Positions 16,529 through 22,833 of a DNA stretch of 41,943 nucleotides are shown in pieces. Every line of letters starts with the position of its first letter. Positions within the stretch are counted from its first letter, which is position 1. The notes beneath the pieces are model-generated. The model saw only the letters and a list, made by a program, of their open reading frames with translations, was not told the origin of the DNA and searched no databases. A program made the translations under genes and the position numbers. The stretch is from NCBI GenBank assembly GCA_023426545.1, contig JAFAAN010000074.1:1-41943 (forward strand), given 5' to 3'. Origin of the DNA: Pseudomonadota bacterium (lineage in GTDB: Bacteria > Myxococcota > Myxococcia > Myxococcales > Myxococcaceae).

Positions 16529-17275
16529 TCACACGTTGTAGCGGCGGCCCTGCGCGAGCGGCTCGATGACGCTCGCGCTGGTGTCGAAGTCGTCCGGGTA
16601 GTGGATGAGCCGCATGCGGGCGCGGAGCTCGGCGGGCAGCGCCGCGAGCTTCTCGTAGGGGGTGTGTACGCCGTGGTTCGTCTCGTGGATGACGAGGTCC
16701 GCCTCCGAGAGCCAGTCGATGAGCCCCTCGTCGAAGGCGGTGTCCGCGCTGTAGCCCAGGCAGCGGCCTCCGGCGTGGATGCGCAGCGCGGTGGTGGGCA
16801 CGTGGTGGTACGTGAGCCGGCTCTCGATGAGGAAGGGCCCGTGCCGCACGGAGGACTCCGTGGAGAGCGGCGTGTGCTCGAAGTAGTCCTCGAAGTGCCT
16901 GGCGCTGGGCTGCTCGCCGCGCCGCTCGATGAGGCACTCCATGCCGGCGGCCAGGTGGCCCTCCCAGAGCCGCTGGGCCACGGCGGGGTGGGCGAGCACC
17001 TCCAGCTTCCGCCGCAGGACGAAGAAGGAGAAGTAGCCCAGGCTCTCCAGGCCCGACGCGTGGTCCGCGTGCAGGTGGGTGAGGGCGACGGCGCTGATGC
17101 GGTCCGCGTCCAGCGGCACGCCGGTGGACTCCGAGGACTCGCGCATCATCTTCCGGATGGGGTGCGGGCAGTCCACCAGCAGCACCTGGTCCTCCGCCTC
17201 CACGGCGAGGCAGGACGAGTAGCGCAGGGCGGAGAATGCGTCGCCGATGCCAAGGGTGATGAAGGACAGGCTCAA
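16529..17275 (-). CDS. Metallo-beta-lactamase-fold hydrolase
   Basis: 248 aa with a TTG start at 17275. That start is preceded by GGAG at 7 bases and overlaps the coaD stop as TTGA; the upstream open frame is only the shadow of coaD. The protein begins LSLSFITLGIGDAFSA. The metal motif THLHADHASG is complete, followed by a conserved His in YHHVPTT, an Asp in GYSADTAFDE and a His in VIHETNHG, as in the RNase Z/phosphodiesterase-like branch of the fold. It lacks a signal peptide, so it is cytoplasmic. Last gene of a four-gene overlapping minus-strand operon. Substrate unknown; phosphodiester or thioester hydrolysis are both conceivable. Confidence 0.85.
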   Translation of the reverse strand: MSLSFITLGIGDAFSALRYSSCLAVEAEDQVLLVDCPHPIRKMMRESSESTGVPLDADRISAVALTHLHADHASGLESLGYFSFFVLRRKLEVLAHPAVAQRLWEGHLAAGMECLIERRGEQPSARHFEDYFEHTPLSTESSVRHGPFLIESRLTYHHVPTTALRIHAGGRCLGYSADTAFDEGLIDWLSEADLVIHETNHGVHTPYEKLAALPAELRARMRLIHYPDDFDTSASVIEPLAQGRRYNV

Positions 17276-17769
17276 GGCGTGCTCCGGTGGGAGGGGGCGA
17301 GTCGCTCCTGGAGCTTCGCCGCGACGGCCGGCGGACAGAAGGCGGAAACGTCCTCGCCGCGCGCCACGCGGGCCTTGAGTCCGCTGCTGCTCACCTCGGC
17401 GAGGTGGGCCTCGGCCGGGAGGAAGAGGGTGGACAGCTCGGGCGCCAGCGCGCGGTTGTTCTGCGCCAGCGTCGTCTCGAACTGGGCATCCATGGCGCCG
17501 CGCACGCCGCGCAGCAGGACGCTGGCGCCGATGTCGCGCGCGAAGTCGACGATGAACCCCTGGGTGGAGGCCACGGTGACGTTGGGGTGGTGCGCCACCG
17601 CTCCGCGCAGCAGGGCCACGCGCTCCTCGGCGGACAGGAGCGTCTGCTTGTCGGGGTTGACGGCGACCACCACCACCACGTGGCTGAAGAGGCGGGCGGC
17701 CTGACGGACGACGGACATGTGGCCGGCGGTGACGGGGTCGAAGCTGCCGGCGTAGACGGCGATGGTCAT
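17272..17769 (-). CDS. coaD: Phosphopantetheine adenylyltransferase CoaD
   Basis: Transfers AMP from ATP to 4'-phosphopantetheine to make dephospho-CoA, the penultimate and normally essential step of CoA synthesis. 165 aa, typical length. Motifs: AVYAGSFDPVTAGHMSVV with the TxGH nucleotidyltransferase signature, a hydrophobic run then NPDKQTLLSAEER, GASVLLRGVRG, and EVSSSGLKARVARG near the end. The ATG at 17769 overlaps the transporter stop by one base (TGATG) and the stop overlaps the next gene, so it is translationally coupled on both sides. That is an unusual setting for an essential gene. Confidence 0.96.
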   Translation of the reverse strand: MTIAVYAGSFDPVTAGHMSVVRQAARLFSHVVVVVAVNPDKQTLLSAEERVALLRGAVAHHPNVTVASTQGFIVDFARDIGASVLLRGVRGAMDAQFETTLAQNNRALAPELSTLFLPAEAHLAEVSSSGLKARVARGEDVSAFCPPAVAAKLQERLAPSHRSTP

Positions 17770-18980
17770 CACGACACCTCGGGAGCGGTCTCGGGCGCCA
17801 GGCGCCGGGGCGGGTGGAAGGTGAGGGCGGCGTACACCGTGCCCGCGGCGCACAGCAGCGCGGACAGCGTGAAGTGCCCGGCGTAGCCCAGGGCCTGCGC
17901 GCTGAAGCCACTCACCGCGGCGGCGGCGCCCGTGGCCAGCACCACCAGCGAGGCCTGCACGGTGTAGTCGGTGGCGGCGTGGTCCGGGCGGCAGGCGTCC
18001 ATCATCGCGGTGAAGACGGTGGCGGTGGCCATGCCGCTGGCCACGTGTTCGGCGCCGCAGACCAGTGCGAGCAGGGGGAGGGAGGGCGTGCCCCGAGCCA
18101 CCAGGGCATAGAGCAGCACCGCGCCGGCCTGGATGGCGCCGAAGACGAGCAGGGCCCGCCTCCGCCCGAGCCGTACCACCAGGCTTCCGCCGAGCAACGC
18201 GCCCACGAGCCCCGCGGTGAAGCCCACGCCGCCCAGCATCCAGCCGATGTCCGTCAGCGACAGGCCCGCATCGACCAGGAAGGTGCGCAGCATGCCCGTG
18301 GCCAGGGACTCGCCCGCCTTGTAGACGATGAGCAGCGTGAGCCAGGCGCCGGCGCCCGGGCGCTTCAGCCACCACGTCAGGCCCAGGCTCTGCGGAGCGG
18401 GAGGCGCGGAGGGCGGCTCGCGGTAGCGGGCGATGGGGACGGTGGCCGCGAGCAGCAGCGCGCCCAGGGCGAGGAAGGTGGGGCGCCAACCCGCCGCGTC
18501 GAAGACGGCGAGCATCACCCCGCCGCCCAGAATCATGCCGACGCGATAGGCGGCCACCTGGATGCCGTTGCCCCAGCCGCGCTCGGCCGGCGCGAGCAGG
18601 TCCACCGCCAGCCCGTCGGTGGCCACGTCCTGCGTGGCGGCCAGCAGGTTGACGCCCAGCACCGCCGCCATCAGCAGCCGCGTGTCCAGGCTTCCATCCG
18701 GCAGCGCGAGCGCCAGCAGCAGGCCCGCGGACAGGCACTGCAGGGGGAGGATGTAGCCGCGCCGCCGTCCCCACCGCGCCGAGCCCTTCCGGTCCATGGG
18801 AGGGGCCCAGAGGAACTTGAGCGCCCAGGGCAGGGCCAGCAGGTGGGCCAGACCGATGGCGGGCAGGGACAGGCCCTGGTGGCGCAGCAGCACGGGCAGC
18901 GCCTGGGTGAAGAAGCCGAAGGGGAGCCCCTGCGACAGGTAGAGGCTGGAGAGGAGCCCGAGCTTGGCCGCCGTTTTCAT
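17769..18980 (-). CDS. MFS transporter, AmpG/PAT-like
   Basis: 403-aa integral membrane protein with about 12 hydrophobic segments. The N-terminus (SLYLSQGLPFGFFTQALPV) and the first cytoplasmic loop (WAPPMDRKGS, then RWGRRRGYI) resemble the AmpG/PAT branch of the major facilitator superfamily, which moves muropeptides (AmpG) or acetyl-CoA (eukaryotic AT-1). The substrate cannot be told from sequence alone. The start at 18980 overlaps the TetR stop (ATGA), and the stop overlaps coaD. The order TetR-transporter suggests ligand-induced export or uptake. Confidence 0.85.
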   Translation of the reverse strand: MKTAAKLGLLSSLYLSQGLPFGFFTQALPVLLRHQGLSLPAIGLAHLLALPWALKFLWAPPMDRKGSARWGRRRGYILPLQCLSAGLLLALALPDGSLDTRLLMAAVLGVNLLAATQDVATDGLAVDLLAPAERGWGNGIQVAAYRVGMILGGGVMLAVFDAAGWRPTFLALGALLLAATVPIARYREPPSAPPAPQSLGLTWWLKRPGAGAWLTLLIVYKAGESLATGMLRTFLVDAGLSLTDIGWMLGGVGFTAGLVGALLGGSLVVRLGRRRALLVFGAIQAGAVLLYALVARGTPSLPLLALVCGAEHVASGMATATVFTAMMDACRPDHAATDYTVQASLVVLATGAAAAVSGFSAQALGYAGHFTLSALLCAAGTVYAALTFHPPRRLAPETAPEVS

Positions 18981-19585
18981 GCGTCCTCCCCCGCGTCCGC
19001 CGGGCCGAGGAGCCCCGCGGCCATGCGCTTCACCGTGCTGGCCGCGGAGCCCGTGGGGACGAGGCCGGGGACGCTGGCGGAGAGCACGAAGTAGCCCTGC
19101 ACGGCGGCGAACAGGCCCGCGGCCAGCGCCGGGGCCTTGCGCTGGCCCACCACGGCGGCCACGAGCGAGGTCAGGCGCTCCAGGTCGGCGTGCACCACCT
19201 GCTCGTAGACGGCGCGGACCTCCGGCTGGCGGATGGCCTCCGCGCTGATGACCACCCAGCTGGCGACCGCGGAGGGGGCAGCGTCGTCGCCGGTGGCGAG
19301 GTAGGCCTCCAGGAAGGCGTCCACCTGGGCCCGGGCATCCGGGCGCTTCACTCGCGCGAGCCGCGCATCCACGCGCTGCCGGGCCTGCGCGGCGAACTGC
19401 TCCACGAGCGTGAGCAGAATCTCCTGCTTGCCGCGGAAGTGGTAGTGCACCAGCCCCGGGCCCAGGCCGGCCGCCTTCGCGATTTCGGCCACCGACGCGC
19501 GCTCGTAGCCGCGCTCCGACATGACCTTCAGCAAGCCAGCGACAATCTGCTGGCGGCGCTCCTCGGTGTTGGACGGACGGGGCAT
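18977..19585 (-). CDS. TetR-family transcriptional regulator
   Basis: 202 aa from ATG 19585 (MPRPSNTEERRQQIV), chosen over an in-frame ATG 10 codons upstream because GAGG precedes it and because the longer form would run into the palindrome at 19599-19620. The N-terminal HTH reads ASVAEIAKAAGLGPGLVHYHF, followed by GKQEILL, a classical TetR DNA-binding domain. The C-terminal half is the variable ligand and dimer domain. It leads an overlapping operon with the transporter, CoaD and the metallo-hydrolase, and probably represses it. Confidence 0.92.
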   Translation of the reverse strand: MPRPSNTEERRQQIVAGLLKVMSERGYERASVAEIAKAAGLGPGLVHYHFRGKQEILLTLVEQFAAQARQRVDARLARVKRPDARAQVDAFLEAYLATGDDAAPSAVASWVVISAEAIRQPEVRAVYEQVVHADLERLTSLVAAVVGQRKAPALAAGLFAAVQGYFVLSASVPGLVPTGSAASTVKRMAAGLLGPADAGEDA

Positions 19586-19598
19586 GCGGGCCTCGTTT

Positions 19599-19620
19599 AT
19601 TGGTTGTTTGACCAACCTAT
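19599..19620. promoter_or_regulatory. Inverted repeat, candidate TetR operator
   Basis: ATTGGTTG (19599-19606) and CAACCTAT (19613-19620), separated by TTTGAC, form an inverted repeat with one mismatch (GGTTG/CAACC core perfect). It lies 14 bases upstream of the TetR start, where an autoregulatory operator is expected. The remainder of the gap to 19848 holds no gene I can support. Confidence 0.5.
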
Positions 19621-19848
19621 AGGCAAGGCTGGGCCGGCGTCAATGGCCCCGGGGGCGGGAGGGCGGGTGGCTTGGAATCTGGAAACGTGGAAGGGCGCTG
19701 ATAGCGTCCAACACACGAGCCGAGCCACTCACCGCGTTCGCGCCGTGGTGCTCTCTGGCCCCCCTGGTGGGAGCGAGCCTGGTTCCGTCACGGGGCGTGC
19801 CCGCGGGCTTCTTCGGCCCCGCGGAGCGGCCCGTATAGTTCATCCTCG

Positions 19849-20457
19849 ATGACGCGGGTGCCGCCCGAGACGACCGCCGTCCAGGCGCCCACCGCGTCCG
19901 TGCCGGAGGCCCGGGCCGCTACTCCCCGGACAGCGCCCCCGCGGCGGGACGCGCCCGCCATCGCGCCCACGCTGCCGCGTGAGGCCACCGTGCTCCGCAG
20001 GCTGCCGACCCCGGAGGCGCGCGCGGAAGCGGGGCCGCCCGCGGCCGATGCACCGCCGCCGGAGAATCCAGAGGACGTCCCGCTGTCAGTCCCGGCCGAG
20101 CTGCCCGAGCCCTGCACGCCCAAGGGCTTCGAGCAGGTCGTCTTCCGCGCCGCCAGCGAGTGCGGCATGGGGCTCGACGTGGTGGCCCTGGACTGCTCGG
20201 AGTCCCCTTGCATCGCGTGGACGCAGGCGAAGGACGACACCGTCACGAAGTTCTCCATGACGGGATGTGCCCCCTGGGAGGAGGCTTTCCAGAACCGGAC
20301 GCTGGTGGTCGCGAGCAGCCAGGCCGGGGAGGGCGCCTCCCGGACCCGCTACCTGGCCTGGATGCCCATTCCCCAGGACCCGGCGCTCCAGCGCATCGCC
20401 ATGCAGCGCGCGGGGGGGCGCACGGGCGGCATGAAGGAAGCGCTCGGGCTGCCGTAG
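19849..20457 (+). CDS. Hypothetical protein, Pro/Ala-rich N-terminus with Cys-containing C-terminal domain
   Basis: 202 aa, not recognised. Residues 1-88 are low-complexity Pro/Ala/Arg sequence, probably disordered. Residues 89-180 look folded and contain five Cys (89, 105, 116, 121, 140), including DCSESPCIAW. ATG 19849 is the first possible start after an in-frame stop at 19702-19704, but no ribosome site precedes it. No signal peptide is visible, odd for a Cys-rich protein. An overlapping minus-strand frame (19788-20258) is less protein-like. It converges on the next gene with 10 bases between stops. Confidence 0.55.
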   Translation: MTRVPPETTAVQAPTASVPEARAATPRTAPPRRDAPAIAPTLPREATVLRRLPTPEARAEAGPPAADAPPPENPEDVPLSVPAELPEPCTPKGFEQVVFRAASECGMGLDVVALDCSESPCIAWTQAKDDTVTKFSMTGCAPWEEAFQNRTLVVASSQAGEGASRTRYLAWMPIPQDPALQRIAMQRAGGRTGGMKEALGLP

Positions 20458-20467
20458 GCCGGCCGCT

Positions 20468-21298
20468 TCAGGCTGGCATGGCGCCCGCGTGGAAGGGAAC
20501 CTCCCGCGCGGAGACGAGCGCCTCGATTCCCGCCGCCACCATGTCCGGCACCTCCAGCGCCGGGAAGTGGCTGCTGGCGGGCAGCTTGAGCACATGGAAG
20601 CCCGGGTGCTCCACACCGAAGTCCACCTGCGCCGAGAGGTAGTCGTGCGACTCCGGGCGCGCGTACAGGTGAATCGTCAGGGGCATGGGCTCGAGCGCCG
20701 CCAGGGCCCGCAGCGGCGAGCCCTCGCGGGCATACGCGGCCTCGATCTCCCGGCCTGCCCGGGCCCACATGGCTTCACCGTACGCGCCCATGTCCTCGCG
20801 GACGAAGCGCTGGATGGCCGCGTCGTCCAGGCCCTCCAGCCAGCCATGGAGCAGCCGGTTGCGGACCTCGCTCCAGCGCTCCGTCTGGAGGTCGCGCAGG
20901 GCCTTGAGGAAGGAGGGGCTGGGCGCGGTGGCCATCCAGTCCAGCAGCACCATGCGCGGCACGCGCGCGGGGCCGAGCGCACGCCGCACGCCGAGCGCCC
21001 ACCATCCCGCGTGGGACATGGCCACGGGCACGACCTGCCGTGCGCCGCTGGCCTCCACCACCATGAGCAGGTCCTCCAGCACCGTCTCGCTGTCGAAGTC
21101 GGTGCCACCGCCCTCTGATTCGCCGTGTCCCCGGAGGTCCACGGACAGCACGCGCCGAGAGGCGGAGCAGCGGGGAAGCAGCTTCTGGAAGCTCGCCCGG
21201 GTGCTACACCAACCCGGGATGAAGAGGAGCGCGGGCTCGCCATGGCCCACGTCGTCGAAGCGGATGCGGGCGCCGCCGCGGGTATGTACCTCCGGCAT
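20468..21298 (-). CDS. Alpha/beta-hydrolase-fold protein resembling cofactor-free quinolone 2,4-dioxygenase (HOD/QDO/AqdC-like)
   Basis: 276 aa from ATG 21298 (GGAGG at 8 bases; a start 26 codons upstream lacks one). The fold shows in LLFIPGWC, VDLRGHGES and SHFPALEVPD. The whole C-terminal half (LLDWMATAPSPSF, ERWSEVRNRLL, HGWLEG, AREGSPLRALA) follows the pattern I remember for Arthrobacter 1H-3-hydroxy-4-oxoquinaldine 2,4-dioxygenase, with matching numbering. Ser95/His96 correspond to HOD Ser101/His102, Asp120 to Asp126, His244 to the catalytic base His251, and Trp30 and Trp153 to Trp36 and Trp160. HOD His38 and His100 are replaced by Ser32 and Met94. Such enzymes cleave 3-hydroxy-4-quinolones with O2 and release CO; relatives degrade the Pseudomonas signal PQS. 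Fold certain, activity inferred. Cytoplasmic. Confidence 0.8.
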   Translation of the reverse strand: MPEVHTRGGARIRFDDVGHGEPALLFIPGWCSTRASFQKLLPRCSASRRVLSVDLRGHGESEGGGTDFDSETVLEDLLMVVEASGARQVVPVAMSHAGWWALGVRRALGPARVPRMVLLDWMATAPSPSFLKALRDLQTERWSEVRNRLLHGWLEGLDDAAIQRFVREDMGAYGEAMWARAGREIEAAYAREGSPLRALAALEPMPLTIHLYARPESHDYLSAQVDFGVEHPGFHVLKLPASSHFPALEVPDMVAAGIEALVSAREVPFHAGAMPA

Positions 21299-21447
21299 GT
21301 CGTCCCCTCCGTGGAAGCGTTGGTTGGTTCTCGTCGGAGGGTGCGCAGGCACGGCCTGCGTGTCAGCAGGCGACACGGCAGGGGCCGTTACGGCCGGGCG
21401 GGGGGATGCATCGAGAAGTTCTTGTTTAGAGTGTTATCCTGCTTGTG

Positions 21448-21467
21448 CCCCCGGATGGCCCCGGGGG
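21448..21467 (+). promoter_or_regulatory. Hairpin abutting the ribosome site of the small lipoprotein gene
   Basis: CCCCCGG (21448-21454) and CCGGGGG (21461-21467) form a perfect 7-bp stem that ends directly against the AGGAGG ribosome site at 21468-21473. It could limit ribosome access. Confidence 0.35.
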
Positions 21468-21480
21468 AGGAGGCAGCCAC

Positions 21481-21822
21481 ATGCAACTGAAGTCACTCGT
21501 GGGGTGCTGTGCGCTCGCGGTCGCTGTACTGCTGGTGGGTTGTGGTGGCTCGGAGCTGGAGCCGGGCGTTTCCGAGGACCTGGGCGTCCACGAGGGCGCC
21601 ATCAGCCAATGTCTGCCCGGGGCGCCCGCAGGCTCGCTGTGTGGCAGCGGCGGCACCTGCGTCTACGACTCTCCCACCCAGGAGGCGCCTGCCTGCCGTC
21701 CGAAGTGCTCGGAGAGCATGACGTGTAGCGGCTCACAGGTGTGTTGCCCGGGCCCGAGCCGCTCGTACTGCATGCCTGCCCACCTCGGCTGTTCGCCGCT
21801 CATCCCCGTCGGGGTGCCGTAG
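21481..21822 (+). CDS. Small Cys-rich lipoprotein
   Basis: 113 aa from ATG 21481, with AGGAGG 7 bases upstream. A clear lipoprotein signal (AVAVLLVGC, Cys21) is followed by about 30 polar residues and then a Cys-rich region with eight Cys in roughly 60 residues (CLPGAPAGSLCG, TCVYDS, CRPKCSES, CSGSQVCCPG, YCMP). The spacing suggests a compact disulfide-bonded domain like those on many myxobacterial surface proteins. No known function. Exported and lipid-anchored by prediction. Confidence 0.8.
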   Translation: MQLKSLVGCCALAVAVLLVGCGGSELEPGVSEDLGVHEGAISQCLPGAPAGSLCGSGGTCVYDSPTQEAPACRPKCSESMTCSGSQVCCPGPSRSYCMPAHLGCSPLIPVGVP

Positions 21823-21856
21823 CCGGAGCGCCTGGCCGCTGCCAGTCGGCGCCCGG

Positions 21857-22411
21857 TCAGAAGGACAGCAGCGTCGTCACCCGCTCGCGGCCCAGCCGGT
21901 CGGGGCCTTCGAGGGCGTCGAGGGTGAGCAGGAAGCAGAAGCCGACCAGCTCGCCGCCGAGCCGGGACACGAGCCGGGCCGTGGCCTCCGCCGTCCCTCC
22001 CGTGGCCAGCACGTCATCCACGACGAGCACGCGCTCCCCTTGGAGGATGGCGTCCTCGTGCATCTCCACGCCGTCGGAGCCGTACTCCAGGGAGTAGCGC
22101 TCCACGACGGAGCGGTGGGGCAGCTTCCCCGGCTTGCGCGCGGGGACGAAGCCCGCGTTGAGCGCCAGCGCGATGGGGGCGCCCAGGAGGAATCCCCGGG
22201 CCTCCACGCCCACCACCTTCGTGATGTGCTGCCCCCGGAAGGGCGCGGACATGGCGTTGATGACCCGGCCGAAGAGGCGAGGGTCCGCCAGCACGGGGGT
22301 GATGTCCTTGAAGACGATGCCGGGCTTGGGGAAGTCCGGCACGTCCCGGAGACGGGCCTTCAGGTCCGAGAGGAGGGTGGTGTCGGTCAGGCTCATGACG
22401 GGCGTGTTCAT
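21857..22411 (-). CDS. apt: Adenine phosphoribosyltransferase
   Basis: Salvages adenine with PRPP to AMP. 184 aa from ATG 22411 (GGAG 8 bases upstream; the second Met at residue 6 is an alternative). Motifs: RLRDVPDFPKPGIVFKDITP at the N-terminus, VVGVEARGFLLGAPIA, RKPGKLP, and the PRPP-binding loop VLVVDDVLATGGTAEA. Cytoplasmic, monocistronic by position: it converges on the small lipoprotein gene and diverges from the helicase gene. Confidence 0.96.
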   Translation of the reverse strand: MNTPVMSLTDTTLLSDLKARLRDVPDFPKPGIVFKDITPVLADPRLFGRVINAMSAPFRGQHITKVVGVEARGFLLGAPIALALNAGFVPARKPGKLPHRSVVERYSLEYGSDGVEMHEDAILQGERVLVVDDVLATGGTAEATARLVSRLGGELVGFCFLLTLDALEGPDRLGRERVTTLLSF

Positions 22412-22833
22412 GCACGGCGCTCCGGCGTGTGGGGAGGGGAGGGCGGCGGTCCCCGCCTGCCGGCCCGCTGGAGGGCGCCAGCGGGGGCACCCGGGCGCCC
22501 GGGGCAGCGGCCCGCCGCCCGCGCTGGCGGTAGGGTGACAGACGCCCCGTTCCCATGGGCAGCGCGGCCCCTGGCTCGTACCTGCGGAGTGGGGGTGGCT
22601 GTCTCAGGGCGTGAAATCGGGTGCCCGCTCGATGGGCCGGTCGCTCCCCCGGAGTGCGGGCGGGTATTGGAAGCACGTGAGCGGACGGTCCGGACCATGG
22701 CGGGGGTTGATGCTCTCACAGCTTGATGCCGGCGGCGGGTTCTGCTGGCGGACGCATTGATTTTTCCCGAGACCGGGAGCCTCGTTGCTGTGGTAGTTCA
22801 ACGGGTTCCCCGGCGATTTGGAGCCTGGGGCCT
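22412..22833. other. Divergent intergenic region between apt and the SNF2 helicase gene
   Basis: About 420 bases with no convincing gene. It must hold promoters for both flanking genes, but no box pair is clear. Visible structure: a perfect 10-base palindrome GGTCCGGACC (22687-22696) and a small inverted repeat TCCCG-AGAC-CGGGA near 22768. Open frames here lack ribosome sites and protein-like composition. Confidence 0.5.

Noticed and set aside
17276..17911. N-terminal part of the long minus-strand frame upstream of the metallo-hydrolase
   Set aside because: This is the out-of-frame reading of coaD and the transporter gene; the TTG at 17275 is the better start.
19788..20258. Minus-strand 156-aa frame opposite the hypothetical protein
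   Set aside because: Gly/Ser/Ala-rich shadow composition; the plus frame has the better protein-like C-terminal domain.
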